Shown here piece after piece: positions 17,554-26,731 of a stretch of DNA of 64,000 bases. The stretch's first letter is position 1, and each line of letters opens with the position of its first letter. Position numbers and translations under genes: made by a program. The notes beneath the pieces are model-generated. The model was not told where the DNA came from. It searched no databases and saw nothing but the letters and a program-made list of their open reading frames with translations. Origin of the DNA: DAOSWM01 sp035380045 (GTDB lineage Bacteria; Bacteroidota; Bacteroidia; Bacteroidales; Tenuifilaceae); the NCBI GenBank assembly GCA_035380045.1, contig DAOSWM010000008.1, positions 1 through 64,000 of the forward strand. Reading direction: 5' to 3'.

Positions 17554-18294
17554 ATGGGTTACTCTCAAAGGTTCTTCTTTTTGCTACTATCCCTGTTGAC
17601 TTGTACAAATATACTTGCTCAGCAAACAGTAAATTTTATTTCTGATGATGGAGTTACCGTTACCGCAGACCAGTATGTTTCATCAACTCAGTATCCATAT
17701 ATTATTCTACTTCATCAGGCAGGTTTTAGCAGGGGCGAATATCGCGAAACCGCTCCAAAATTGGTTAACTTAGGATTCAACTGTTTAGCAGTTGATTTAC
17801 GTTCAGGGGATGAAGCCAATTTTGTAAAGAACCAAACCGCCATTGACGCAAAATCGAAGAAATTACCTACTAATTATATTGATGCAATTCCCGATATTAG
17901 AGCAGCAATAACTTATGTTGCCAGCCAAACAACCAAACCAATAATTTTGCTTGGAAGTTCATACTCGGCGTCCCTTGCATTAATTGAGGCAACAAATAAT
18001 TTTAAGGTCGATGCAGTAATCGCCTTTTCACCTGGTGAATACTTTGAAGATAAAACTTTTATTAAGAATACTACAAAGGAGCTTTTTATTCCGGTTTTAG
18101 CACTATGTAGTAAAGTTGAATATTCTGCAATGAAAAACATGCTTGACCATGTTCCTCAAAAACATCTTAGTCTTTTTAAACCATCACAAGGCGAAGGTGT
18201 TCATGGCTCACGTGCTTTGTGGGAGAATAATCCTAACAATCAGGAGTACTGGATGGCTCTTACCATGTTCTTTAGTAACCTAAATCTAAAGTAG
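17554..18294 (+). CDS. Exported alpha/beta hydrolase
   Basis: 246 residues with a signal peptide ending near LAQQT (about residue 24). An alpha/beta hydrolase pattern follows: YIILLHQAGFSRGEYRE (oxyanion region), LAVDLRSGDEANF, the nucleophile elbow LLGSSYSASLAL with Ser in GSSYS, and a late His in GEGVHGSRAL. Dienelactone-hydrolase-like, but the substrate cannot be told. It starts 30 bp after atpC on the same strand and may be co-transcribed with atpDC, an unusual partner for ATP synthase genes. Confidence 0.82.
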   Translation: MGYSQRFFFLLLSLLTCTNILAQQTVNFISDDGVTVTADQYVSSTQYPYIILLHQAGFSRGEYRETAPKLVNLGFNCLAVDLRSGDEANFVKNQTAIDAKSKKLPTNYIDAIPDIRAAITYVASQTTKPIILLGSSYSASLALIEATNNFKVDAVIAFSPGEYFEDKTFIKNTTKELFIPVLALCSKVEYSAMKNMLDHVPQKHLSLFKPSQGEGVHGSRALWENNPNNQEYWMALTMFFSNLNLK

Positions 18295-18573
18295 CCAGTT
18301 CCTTTCACAAATAATTTTCTTTAAAAGATGCTTCAAAAAGGCATCCTAATTCGTAACATTTACTTCTCATAATCGTAATTGCATTGAATAAAAATGTTAG
18401 GCTGTTAGCTGTTGTGCCTAAGTTGTTTATAAATTTATTTTCGTTTTTGTAAAATATTTGACAAGCGGAGAACAACGATTCATTTTTATGATAATATTTG
18501 CATCAATTTACTCGTGTGTATTAATAGTGTAAAGTATTATTAATCAGAAACTAAACTTAATATTCCTCATTGA
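18295..18573. other. Intergenic region upstream of the KamA cluster
   Basis: A 279-bp AT-rich gap. A weak hairpin GATGC...GCATC (about 18328-18346) follows the hydrolase gene but lacks a T run. Nearer the KamA gene, TAATATTTG at about 18493-18501 resembles the -7 box with one extra base. No small gene or riboswitch is recognised. Confidence 0.4.
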
Positions 18574-19857
18574 ATGGAAAACACACAACACGAAAAACTT
18601 GTGTACCTAATAAACGAGTACACAGAGGATGATGAACCTCCGAGTATTGTCACAATCTCAAGTGATGACTCCGAAGTCGCCTTTAGCCTCAACAAGGTTG
18701 GGGCTCGCACAGGGAACGAAAGAATAGAAATTAGCGAACACTCCAGAGAATTTCTCTCAAAGCACTTCCCCTCAGCAACAGAAAAGGATTGGAACAGCTG
18801 GCAATGGCAAATTAAAAACGGAATAACAACTCACCAACGGCTCGCCTCCATACTTAATCTTTCTGAAGAAGAAGCTGAAGCCATTGCCGATCCGAAAAAC
18901 TCTTTACCCTTACGAATTACACCCTACTATGCCAGCTTGCTTGCAGCAAACAAGCCTGAACATGCATTGAGAAGGACTATGGTTCCTACAGTTAATGAGC
19001 TAAAAATATCTAAAGGTGAAGAGTCTGATCCTCTCTCTGAGGAGGATTGTAGCCCTGTTCCAAACATTGTACATAGGTATCCCGATAGGGTGCTTTTCTT
19101 GTCGACAGGATTTTGTTCTGCATACTGCAGATACTGCACCCGATCGCATATGGTTGCAAAAGATAAATGTCACGTAGGAATAAAAGCGTGGCAACCTGCA
19201 CTCGACTATATTTCAAATCACCCTGAAATAAGGGATGTGCTAATATCTGGTGGCGATCCTTTAACAATGCCCGATTCGCACATCGAATACTTACTCAGTT
19301 CAATTCGGAAAATTCCGCATGTGGAAATTATTCGAATTGGAACAAAAGTTCCGGTTGTTTTGCCACAGCGCATTACACGCAGCTTAGTTTCAATGCTTAA
19401 AAAGTACCAGCCACTTTTTATGAGTATTCACTTTACTCATGCGGATGAGATTACACCTGAAACAGCACAAGCGTGTAAACGACTTGCTGATGCAGGAATC
19501 CCATTGGGAAGTCAAACGGTTTTGCTAAAGGGAGTTAACGATGAAGTGGCCACAATGAAGAGCTTGGTTCATGGATTGCTAAAGATTAGGGTTCGGCCTT
19601 ACTACCTTTATCAATGTGACCCAATTCCGGGTTCAGCACATTTTAGAACTCCGGTTGCAAAAGGGCTCGAAATTATCAGAGGATTACGAGGGCACACTTC
19701 AGGTTACGCTATCCCAACATATGTGATAGATGCACCTGGCGGCGGAGGAAAAATTCCTTTGCTACCCGATTATTATCAGGGAACTGAAAACGGCGAGGTT
19801 ATTCTTAAAAACTACAAGAATAAGCTGTTTAAGTATCCTGATTATAATGTTGATTAA
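18574..19857 (+). CDS. kamA: Lysine 2,3-aminomutase (radical SAM, PLP)
   Basis: Interconverts L-alpha-lysine and L-beta-lysine using a 4Fe-4S cluster, SAM and PLP. The cluster ligands Cys181, Cys185 and Cys188 lie in CSAYCRYCTRSHM. The PLP lysine is Lys393 in DAPGGGGK. Asp349 (LYQCDP) and Asp386 match in spacing (37 and 7 residues to the next site) the two Asp that bind the substrate epsilon-amine in the clostridial enzyme (Asp293, Asp330, Lys337), arguing for lysine rather than glutamate as substrate. At 427 aa it has the full-length form, longer than EpmB. It is first of five tightly packed genes (HDAC fusion, two ATP-grasps, GNAT), so beta-lysine probably feeds that pathway rather than lysine fermentation. 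Confidence 0.92.
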   Translation: MENTQHEKLVYLINEYTEDDEPPSIVTISSDDSEVAFSLNKVGARTGNERIEISEHSREFLSKHFPSATEKDWNSWQWQIKNGITTHQRLASILNLSEEEAEAIADPKNSLPLRITPYYASLLAANKPEHALRRTMVPTVNELKISKGEESDPLSEEDCSPVPNIVHRYPDRVLFLSTGFCSAYCRYCTRSHMVAKDKCHVGIKAWQPALDYISNHPEIRDVLISGGDPLTMPDSHIEYLLSSIRKIPHVEIIRIGTKVPVVLPQRITRSLVSMLKKYQPLFMSIHFTHADEITPETAQACKRLADAGIPLGSQTVLLKGVNDEVATMKSLVHGLLKIRVRPYYLYQCDPIPGSAHFRTPVAKGLEIIRGLRGHTSGYAIPTYVIDAPGGGGKIPLLPDYYQGTENGEVILKNYKNKLFKYPDYNVD

Positions 19858-19893
19858 GGAACTCTTGTTAGGAATCATTTGATTTCAACATCT

Positions 19894-21651
19894 ATGTTTC
19901 GAATCCGTAGGGTATCTAGCAGCTTCTCAGTAATTGACAGGAATGCGATTCATCAGGTTGTTGACCTGATGAAGAATCAGTTTTCGGAAGCTGATCCTAA
20001 AAAGTTTGATGAGATTCCTGAAGTACTCAGTAATCCCTTCAAGTATAGATTCCACCTGATACTTCTTGTGGCTGATGACAGCCAAGGAAACGTGAAAGGG
20101 GCAGCATTACTTTATCACGCTTCCGATTTAAAATTTTGTTATTTAGATTACATTGCTACAAGTAAAGAACTTTCCTCAAGAGGAATTGGCGGTGCATTGT
20201 ATCAGAGAGTTCGGGAAGAAGCTTCGGAGTTAAAATCTATCGGAGTCTTTTTTGAGTGCTTACCTGATGATTCTGAACTGTGCCCTGATTCTAAAATGTT
20301 AGCCCAAAATCAGGCGCGATTAAAGTTTTACGAAAAGTTTGGAGCGTTTCCAATTGTAGGAACAAAATATGAAACGCCCGTTAAGGAGGGTGACACCTGT
20401 CCGCCATATCTTGTTTTTGATGACTTAGGAAACGAAAAACCACTTAGTTCACGATCGGCAAAACGAATAGTAAGAGCAATTCTTGAGCGAAAGTACGAGG
20501 ATTACTGTCCGCCTGAGTACATAAATATGGTGGTTAGTTCATTCCGGGATAATCCTGTAAAACTTCGTAGTCCAAGGTATTTAAAAAAGAAAATAAAAAA
20601 CGAAGAAACATCTTCACAGAGGAAAAATCAAAAAATTGGACTCGTAATAAATCAGGAACATTCTGTTCATCATGTAAAAGCGAGAGGATACGTTGAGGCG
20701 CCGGTTAGAATTCCAACAATTCTAAACGAACTTTCAAAGTTGCCATTTTTTGCTGAAATCAATGTTGAGAATTATTCTGATCGAAATATTCTGGAAGTTC
20801 ATAGCAAGGAATTGGTGGGATATTTAAAAGCCGTTTGCCAAAAATTACAGCCCGAAAAAGCAATTTATCCTTATGTTTTTCCAATTCGTAATGCTTCGAT
20901 ACCGCCGAAAGATAGGAGTGTTGCAGCTGGTTACTATTGCATCGATACTTTTACTCCGTTAACATCAAATTCTTACAAAGCGGCCCGACGAGCAGTTGAT
21001 TGTACTCTTACTGCAGCAAACTACGTAATTGCAAATAAAACTCTTGCATATTCACTTGTAAGACCTCCTGGTCACCATGCTGAGCGAAATGTTTTTGGAG
21101 GATTCTGCTACTTCAATTCTGCTGCAATTGCAGCAAATATGCTATCGAAGTATGGAAGAGTTGCAATGCTCGATATTGATTATCATCACGGGAATGGACA
21201 GCAAGATATTTTTTTCAGCAGATCGGATATTTTAACAATTTCAATTCATGGACATCCATCTTTTGCGTACCCCTACTTTAGCGGTTTTGAAAACGAGAAG
21301 GGTGAAAATGATGGGTTTGGCTTCAACTATAATTTTCCTCTGCCAGAAAATATAAATGCTGAGAAGTACAGCAAAACGCTTACAAAAGCGCTAAAAATTA
21401 TTTCGAATTATAAACCAAGTTATATCGTTGTTCTGTTAGGTCTCGATACTGCAAAAGCAGATCCAACAGGAACGTGGCCATTGCAAGCAGCCAATTTTGA
21501 AGAAAACGGGAAAATGATTGGGAAGCTTAAGGTTCCCACGCTTATTGTTCAGGAAGGTGGGTATAACACTAGAAATATTGGCGTAAACGCATCTGCCTTT
21601 TTTAAAGGAATTTGGGATGGATTTTATCAACAAGAAAAAACAAAATTATGA
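19894..21651 (+). CDS. GNAT acetyltransferase - HDAC-type deacetylase fusion
   Basis: 585 residues from the ATG at 19894 (a TTG at 19879 would add five). Residues ~1-230 are a GNAT domain (LDYIATSKELSSRGIGGALY, acetyl-CoA loop). Residues ~240-585 are a class II/acetylpolyamine-amidohydrolase-type HDAC domain with all catalytic groups: RPPGHHAE (His394, His395), DIDYHHGNG (Asp429, His431 zinc ligands), GLDTAKADP (Asp518) and EGGYN (Tyr557). Acetylating and deacetylating domains in one chain suggest a protect/deprotect step on an amine, plausibly the side amine of beta-lysine or its product; this is inference. The stop overlaps the next start (ATGA). Confidence 0.88.
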   Translation: MFRIRRVSSSFSVIDRNAIHQVVDLMKNQFSEADPKKFDEIPEVLSNPFKYRFHLILLVADDSQGNVKGAALLYHASDLKFCYLDYIATSKELSSRGIGGALYQRVREEASELKSIGVFFECLPDDSELCPDSKMLAQNQARLKFYEKFGAFPIVGTKYETPVKEGDTCPPYLVFDDLGNEKPLSSRSAKRIVRAILERKYEDYCPPEYINMVVSSFRDNPVKLRSPRYLKKKIKNEETSSQRKNQKIGLVINQEHSVHHVKARGYVEAPVRIPTILNELSKLPFFAEINVENYSDRNILEVHSKELVGYLKAVCQKLQPEKAIYPYVFPIRNASIPPKDRSVAAGYYCIDTFTPLTSNSYKAARRAVDCTLTAANYVIANKTLAYSLVRPPGHHAERNVFGGFCYFNSAAIAANMLSKYGRVAMLDIDYHHGNGQQDIFFSRSDILTISIHGHPSFAYPYFSGFENEKGENDGFGFNYNFPLPENINAEKYSKTLTKALKIISNYKPSYIVVLLGLDTAKADPTGTWPLQAANFEENGKMIGKLKVPTLIVQEGGYNTRNIGVNASAFFKGIWDGFYQQEKTKL

Positions 21652-22637
21652 TAGTTGGATTGACTTATGACCTCAGGAACGATTACCTGAAGGAAGGTTA
21701 TACCGAGGAGGAAACTGCCGAGTTTGATGCCGAAGTAACAATCGATGCAATTGACTCAACACTGAAAACGCTTGGATTTCAAACTGAGCGAATTGGAAAC
21801 GTTAAAGCATTAATTAATGATTTAAATAAAGGTAAAAGATGGGATTTGATTTTTAACATTTGCGAGGGAATGCATGGAATTGGTCGCGAAGCGCAGGTTC
21901 CGGCAATTCTCGATGCATACCAAATTCCATACGTATTCTCCGATCCGCTTGTTCTTGCTTTAACTCTTCATAAGGGACATACAAAGCGGATTGTGCGCGA
22001 TTTTGGGATTCCAACCGCCGATTTTACCGTTGTTCAAACTTTATCTGATGTTGAAAAGGTGAACCTTCCATACCCACTTTTTGCAAAACCTGTTGCTGAG
22101 GGAACGGGAAAAGGGATTGACTCAAAATCCATTGTTGATAATCCATTAAAGTTGGTTGATACTTGTGAACGTTTGCTTTCCCGTTTCAATCAGCCAGTTC
22201 TTGTGGAAACATTTCTTCCTGGGAGGGAATTTACTGTTGGAATAGTTGGTACTGGCGATAAAGCAAGAGTGCTTGGTGTTATGGAAATTGTTGTTACCGA
22301 AAAAGCGGCTGAGCCAATTTATTCTATGTTAACAAAAGAAACATGGCATGGAACGGTAGATTATCCGATGGCTACAGGGTTGGATTACGAACTTTGTGCC
22401 GATACGGCACTTCGTGCATGGCGTGCTCTCGATTGTCGCGACGGAGGAAGAATTGATCTAAAAATGGATGAGAACGGAGTTCCAAATTTTATTGAAGTAA
22501 ATCCGCTGGCAGGAATAAATCCTGATCATAGCGATTTGCCAATGTTGGCCAGAAAAAATGGTATTTCGTACACACAGATGTTTAGCATGATTATGGAATC
22601 TGCTTTGGAACGAGTAAAAATTCCTGCTAAAATTTAG
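21648..22637 (+). CDS. ATP-grasp ligase 1 (D-Ala-D-Ala ligase-like)
   Basis: 329 residues; start at 21648 overlaps the HDAC fusion stop as ATGA, a sign of coupled translation. ATP-grasp features: FNICEGMHGIGREAQVPAIL, the lysine of YPLFAKPVAEGTGKGI, VLVETFLPGREFTVGIVG, and the metal site GRIDLKMDENGVPNFIEVNP, ending in NPLAGINPDHSDLP. The fold is that of D-alanine-D-alanine ligase, which couples ATP hydrolysis to amide-bond formation through an acyl phosphate. Peptidoglycan Ddl is unlikely given the neighbours; ligation of beta-lysine or an acetylated amine is more plausible but unproven. Confidence 0.88.
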   Translation: MIVGLTYDLRNDYLKEGYTEEETAEFDAEVTIDAIDSTLKTLGFQTERIGNVKALINDLNKGKRWDLIFNICEGMHGIGREAQVPAILDAYQIPYVFSDPLVLALTLHKGHTKRIVRDFGIPTADFTVVQTLSDVEKVNLPYPLFAKPVAEGTGKGIDSKSIVDNPLKLVDTCERLLSRFNQPVLVETFLPGREFTVGIVGTGDKARVLGVMEIVVTEKAAEPIYSMLTKETWHGTVDYPMATGLDYELCADTALRAWRALDCRDGGRIDLKMDENGVPNFIEVNPLAGINPDHSDLPMLARKNGISYTQMFSMIMESALERVKIPAKI

Positions 22638-22641
22638 GCTA

Positions 22642-23622
22642 ATGAAATCAATAATTCTTTATAACCAGCTTTCCGAAAATCCCGGACCCGACGAAGCGGA
22701 TGTACTCGACCAAGTTAATTTAGTGAGCAAAATGCTTAGTCAGCTGAATGTTGAGGTTGAACAAATGCAGTTCTCTTTACGCCTCGATTTGGTTGAAAAC
22801 CAGATTAGGGAAAAGAATCCGGATTTTATTTTCAACCTGGTAGAATCCGTAAACAACCGCGGTAGCTTAATCTACTTCTCACCTGCATTACTTTCAGCCA
22901 TTGGAGTACCTTTTACCGGTGCAGGTTTGGAATCAACGTTTATCACAACCTCCAAAACGTTGGCAAAGGAGAGAATGATTGCCAACAGGATTCCTACATC
23001 ACCGTTCTTTAAATCAACTCCAATTTCTCAAATAAATCCTGCAAAAAAATACATCGTAAAACCAGTTTGGGAGGAAGGGTCGTTGGGACTCGATGAGGAT
23101 TGTGTTTTTCAGGGGAGTGATCCAAAGTTTGCCGAAAGACTTTCAAAAACCGATTGGTACAACTTTTTTGTTGAGGAGTTTATCGATGGACGCGAGTTTA
23201 ACCTGTCGGTTCTGGCAGGACCTGATGGCCCTCAGGTTCTGAATCCGGCTGAAATTGTTTTTTCAAATTATCCGGCTGATAAGCCGAAAGTTGTTGGATA
23301 TTCAGCAAAGTGGAAGGAGGATAGCTTCGAGTACAAAAACACAGCCCGGACTTTCAACTTTAAGCCATCCGATGCAAATCTTTTAGAAGAGTTAAAAGCC
23401 ATCGCAAAAAAATGCTGGGAAGTATTTGGATTGAACGGTTATGCCCGGGTGGATTTTAGGGTAGATGATAATGGCCAGCCCTGGGTACTTGAGGTGAATG
23501 CCAACCCTTGCATTTCGCCCGATTCTGGTTTCTACGCTGCCTGCCAGCAGGCAAAAATTCCGTTTGTGGAGGCTATTCGTAGAATTGTGAACGATGTCCC
23601 TAACATTAAAACTAAACTTTGA
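22642..23622 (+). CDS. ATP-grasp ligase 2 (D-Ala-D-Ala ligase-like)
   Basis: 326 residues, 4 bp after ligase 1 and homologous in layout but clearly diverged. ATP-grasp signs: FNLVESVNNRGSLIYFSPAL, KKYIVKPVWEEGSLGLDED, FFVEEFIDGREFNLSVLAG, ARVDFRVDDNGQPWVLEVN and ANPCISPDSGF. A second ligase suggests two successive amide bonds or two alternative acceptors. The pair resembles a duplicated gene that has specialised; the order suggests sequential action after KamA and the GNAT-HDAC protein. Confidence 0.87.
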   Translation: MKSIILYNQLSENPGPDEADVLDQVNLVSKMLSQLNVEVEQMQFSLRLDLVENQIREKNPDFIFNLVESVNNRGSLIYFSPALLSAIGVPFTGAGLESTFITTSKTLAKERMIANRIPTSPFFKSTPISQINPAKKYIVKPVWEEGSLGLDEDCVFQGSDPKFAERLSKTDWYNFFVEEFIDGREFNLSVLAGPDGPQVLNPAEIVFSNYPADKPKVVGYSAKWKEDSFEYKNTARTFNFKPSDANLLEELKAIAKKCWEVFGLNGYARVDFRVDDNGQPWVLEVNANPCISPDSGFYAACQQAKIPFVEAIRRIVNDVPNIKTKL

Positions 23623-23629
23623 AATCAAA

Positions 23630-24106
23630 ATGGTTACCTATAGAACTGAACCTACACAGGCCGATATCAATAACGTAAAAGAGATTATTTCATCTTCCGG
23701 ATTCTTTCAGGATCATGAAATTCCGGTGGCAATTGAACTTGTTGAGGAGCGACTAGAAAATGGCGTTGAATCGGGGTATCACTTCATTTTTGTCGATATT
23801 GATGGCAGAACTGTAGCATACTCGTGCTTCGGTGAAATTCCTTGCACCAAGGGAAGCTACGATTTATACTGGATTGCAACCCATCAGGATTTTAGAGGGA
23901 AGGGTGTTGGTAAAAAATTAATGGCCGAAACTATGGCTGCCATTGCAAAACTAGGCGGGAGATATGTTTATATCGAAACATCATCAAAACAACTTTACGA
24001 ACCAACCCGAAAATTCTACGAGAATTTAGGCTGTTCAACCGAGGCTATCCTAAAAGATTTCTATGATACGAACGACCACAAGTACATTTACCGGTTAGGC
24101 GTTTAA
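23630..24106 (+). CDS. GNAT family N-acetyltransferase
   Basis: 158 residues from the ATG at 23630 (the frame is open further upstream, inside ligase 2, but the 7-bp gap start is the natural one). The acetyl-CoA loop is DFRGKGVGKKLMAE, preceded by YWIATH and followed by RYVYIETSSKQLYEPTRKFYENLG, a standard GNAT. It is the last gene of the five-gene cluster and its 3' end overlaps the convergent membrane-protein gene by 12 bp. It may cap the cluster product by N-acetylation, as in acetyl-beta-lysine formation; the AblB relationship is not certain. Confidence 0.88.
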   Translation: MVTYRTEPTQADINNVKEIISSSGFFQDHEIPVAIELVEERLENGVESGYHFIFVDIDGRTVAYSCFGEIPCTKGSYDLYWIATHQDFRGKGVGKKLMAETMAAIAKLGGRYVYIETSSKQLYEPTRKFYENLGCSTEAILKDFYDTNDHKYIYRLGV

Positions 24107-24805
24107 CCTATCAGTTGTTTCTTGCTTTATCGATTCGAGATGTAGAAAGAACACACAAACAAAAACGTAGATAAATGAGTTAAGCAGCGCTTTTACTAGC
24201 ATTGATATAACTTTAATATCAAACCTTTGAGAAAGTAGCTCAAAGGCTATTGATATAACAAAAACAAGAATAAAAACTAGGAATAGAACCCCAAAAACCA
24301 TCCACCACCTTCCTTTTACCAGCTCGAAGGAGTACTTCAATCCATCAATTGGCCCCTTTGCCCGAATAACAATGGCATTCATATAAAAGCTAAGGTAAAC
24401 AGCAACAGTTATGCCGGGAAGTATTAGCAGCGTTGTGCCAAGTAGAATAAAAACTCCCGCTATTAAACTAGATACTAAAACCACTGGTAGAAGCTTTATT
24501 CCAACGGCAAGCATTTCGGCAAATGATTTCGATTTTCCGGTAGCAAATCCATCAACCATCAGTATGAACATAATTCCGGCAAGTGACGAGAATAGAAAGG
24601 TTGATACAAAAGAGCAGGTGATGGCAAGGTAAGTGTTCCATTCAACCGTTTTTTCAATAAAAAACAATGATAAAGCACTGCCAACTAGCTCTGTGGTAAG
24701 AAATATAAAAAGGAAGTGACTAAACCTAAGTTTAATAACTCGGTAGCTGCCTGTAATTATATCGCCAAAATCTAAATCGCTTTTAATCCATTCTGCAAAT
24801 GCCAT
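24095..24805 (-). CDS. Polytopic membrane protein, unknown function
   Basis: 236 residues with about six hydrophobic segments (for example FLFIFLTTELVGSALSLFF, VLVSSLIAGVFILLGTTLL, VFGVLFLVFILVFVISIAF). The layout, with GPIDGLKYSFELVKGRWW after the fourth segment, resembles DUF975/YciC-type integral membrane families, but no signature is strong enough for a name. Starts 11 bp after the DUF2797 gene, so probably co-transcribed with it, and overlaps the GNAT gene end-to-end. Confidence 0.75.
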   Translation of the reverse strand: MAFAEWIKSDLDFGDIITGSYRVIKLRFSHFLFIFLTTELVGSALSLFFIEKTVEWNTYLAITCSFVSTFLFSSLAGIMFILMVDGFATGKSKSFAEMLAVGIKLLPVVLVSSLIAGVFILLGTTLLILPGITVAVYLSFYMNAIVIRAKGPIDGLKYSFELVKGRWWMVFGVLFLVFILVFVISIAFELLSQRFDIKVISMLVKALLNSFIYVFVCVFFLHLESIKQETTDRLNA

Positions 24806-24816
24806 TGTGTTTTTGT

Positions 24817-25623
24817 TTATATGGATATTTCGGCCTCATAACCCGTATGGGTTCTAATATTAAAAACTCTTGTATCGTCAAAAATAAGGTATTGACCCTT
24901 AATTCCCAAGAGTGTTCCTTCAATTTCAGGTTGCTTATCGAACGAAACAGAACTAATTTTTTCAGGAAACCGTTCAATTGGGTAGCTAATTGAGTAAATT
25001 GTATCATCAGCAATTGAAAACTCTGCATCAATATTCTTTATTGCCTCAAGTGCAATTCTTTTTTTATCTAACAAGTCAATGTAATCGTCATTTCCGGTCA
25101 GCATTTTTCGCCAGTTGGTTTTATCGGCGAACCCCTTTTTTAGGGCAACTTCAACCAGCCCGGCGTTATATCGGTTAGGTGTTACAGCAACTTTTATAGC
25201 AAACACAGCACCCTGGTCAACCCAACGGGTTGGAATTTGGTGAAACCTGGTAACACCAACTTTTAGCCCACCCGAAAGGGCTAAGTACACAAACTGATCA
25301 ACCAAACAATTTTCCTTCGCATATTCCATATCGCGCGCAATTCCAAAATGGGCCTGGCAAAGTTCAGGCTTTAGAACGCACTCCTCGGTTTGTGGAACCG
25401 AAATGAAGCAGGGGTAGCAGTAACCCTGTCCGTACGATTTTTTGGTAACTTTCCCGCAGGCCGAACAAATAATTCTTCCTGTAAAAGAAAGTTTAACTTT
25501 TTTGCCTATAACACTGTTGAAGTTTATTATACCCTCGCTGAATTCAAGAAAATATTTGGGGACAATTATTTTTGAGTTTTTGTCGTACTCAAAACTCATT
25601 TTCTTCAAAATGCCTTTATACAT
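24817..25623 (-). CDS. DUF2797 family protein
   Basis: 268 residues. A zinc-ribbon-like set CSACGK ... CYPCF near residues 53-76 is followed by further conserved Cys/His (ECVLKPELCQAHFG), then YLALSGGLKVGVTR, a stretch resembling the GIY-YIG half-motif, and RWVDQGAVFAIKV. These match DUF2797, a family of unknown function. A nuclease-like fold has been suggested by that motif only; catalytic residues cannot be assigned. The first ATG is used since the MYKGILKKM opening resembles relatives. Confidence 0.8.
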   Translation of the reverse strand: MYKGILKKMSFEYDKNSKIIVPKYFLEFSEGIINFNSVIGKKVKLSFTGRIICSACGKVTKKSYGQGYCYPCFISVPQTEECVLKPELCQAHFGIARDMEYAKENCLVDQFVYLALSGGLKVGVTRFHQIPTRWVDQGAVFAIKVAVTPNRYNAGLVEVALKKGFADKTNWRKMLTGNDDYIDLLDKKRIALEAIKNIDAEFSIADDTIYSISYPIERFPEKISSVSFDKQPEIEGTLLGIKGQYLIFDDTRVFNIRTHTGYEAEISI

Positions 25624-25732
25624 TCTGCTAATTTGTTGAATAATGTTCAGTAAAAGTACTCCTTTTTAGCCATACACTTTAAAAAAGGCCGCAGTCCATT
25701 TGTTAAATACTGTTAAAATTAGGTACTATGTA

Positions 25733-25764
25733 TTGCAAGGTATAGTATAAAAGATATATATTTG
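25733..25764 (+). promoter_or_regulatory. Promoter of the PspC-PadR-PspC operon
   Basis: TTG at 25733-25735 and TATATTTG at 25757-25764 with 21 bp between. Transcription would begin near 25771, 33 bp before the first start codon. Confidence 0.65.
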
Positions 25765-25803
25765 CAATGTAAAACTACTAACAATAACCTAGTATTCATA
25801 AAT

Positions 25804-26382
25804 ATGAAAAAAACAGTCACAGTCAGCCTCGGAGGAGTAGTGTTTTGCTTGGATGATGACGCATACAGAGAACTTTCAGCGTACCTTAACAGGCTTGAAG
25901 TACACTTCTCAAAGGAAACTGACAGAAGGGAAATCCTTAATGATATTGAGGCGCGAATGGCCGAACACCTCAAGGAGCGAGTCACTAGCGAGAATATGGT
26001 TGTAACTATCAGTGAAATAAAAAGGGTGATTCAGATTATGGGAGAACCCTCTGATATTGGAGCCAGTGAATCAAAGCGCGACTCGTATCGTCGCGAAAAC
26101 AGGGCTTATCGTAGAATGTACCGTGATCCCGATAATAGAATCCTTGGAGGGGTTTGTTCGGGGATGGCTGCTTACTGGGACATCGATCCAATTATTATTC
26201 GAATTCTTTTTGTTGTTGCCTTTTTCTGGGGAGGTGGAGGTTTGCTGGTATACATCATACTTTGGATTGTGATTCCGCAGGCCGATACCATTGCAGAGAA
26301 GCTCGAGATGCGGGGCGAACCCGTAACTGCTGAGAATATCGGAAAATCATTTCAAGGAAACGAAAACCAAAATAAAAAGTAG
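25804..26382 (+). CDS. PspC-domain membrane protein
   Basis: 192 residues from the ATG at 25804; the 14 extra in-frame residues upstream start on the predicted transcript start. Residues ~1-95 form a soluble N-terminal domain (MKKTVTVSLGGVVFCLDDDAY), residues ~105-165 a PspC domain (YRDPDNRILGGVCSGMAAYWDIDP then a glycine-rich membrane helix), and a charged tail EKLEMRGEPVTAENI. The N-terminal and PspC parts are closely paralogous to the third gene of this operon. PspC proteins sense or protect the membrane; the function here is inferred. Confidence 0.88.
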   Translation: MKKTVTVSLGGVVFCLDDDAYRELSAYLNRLEVHFSKETDRREILNDIEARMAEHLKERVTSENMVVTISEIKRVIQIMGEPSDIGASESKRDSYRRENRAYRRMYRDPDNRILGGVCSGMAAYWDIDPIIIRILFVVAFFWGGGGLLVYIILWIVIPQADTIAEKLEMRGEPVTAENIGKSFQGNENQNKK

Positions 26383-26386
26383 GACG

Positions 26387-26722
26387 ATGACAACATATGT
26401 AGATAATGCCAATGCGCAGATGCGGAAAGGGGTGATTGAACTTTGTATCCTTTCAATTCTTTCCCGAGGAGATGCATACACAAACGATCTTATCAACAGG
26501 CTAAAAGAAGCCCAGATGATTGTTGTTGAAGGAACGCTTTACCCGTTGCTAACCCGACAAAAAAATGCGGGGCTGCTTAGCTATCGTTGGGAAGAATCAC
26601 CACAGGGCCCTCCACGCAAGTACTATACGCTTACTCAACAGGGTCGTGAATATCTCGATGAATTGGGAAAAGGCTGGGATCAGCTTGTTGAAACAGTTAA
26701 CTCAATCAGAAACAACTCATAA
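26387..26722 (+). CDS. PadR family transcriptional regulator
   Basis: 111-residue winged-helix protein: RKGVIELCILSILSRGDAYT, then MIVVEGTLYPLLTRQKNAGLL and GPPRKYYTLTQQGREYL, the PadR DNA-binding signature. It starts 4 bp after the first PspC gene and ends 9 bp before the second, so it is likely the operon's own regulator responding to membrane or drug stress. Confidence 0.93.
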   Translation: MTTYVDNANAQMRKGVIELCILSILSRGDAYTNDLINRLKEAQMIVVEGTLYPLLTRQKNAGLLSYRWEESPQGPPRKYYTLTQQGREYLDELGKGWDQLVETVNSIRNNS

Positions 26723-26731
26723 CATGTAGCC

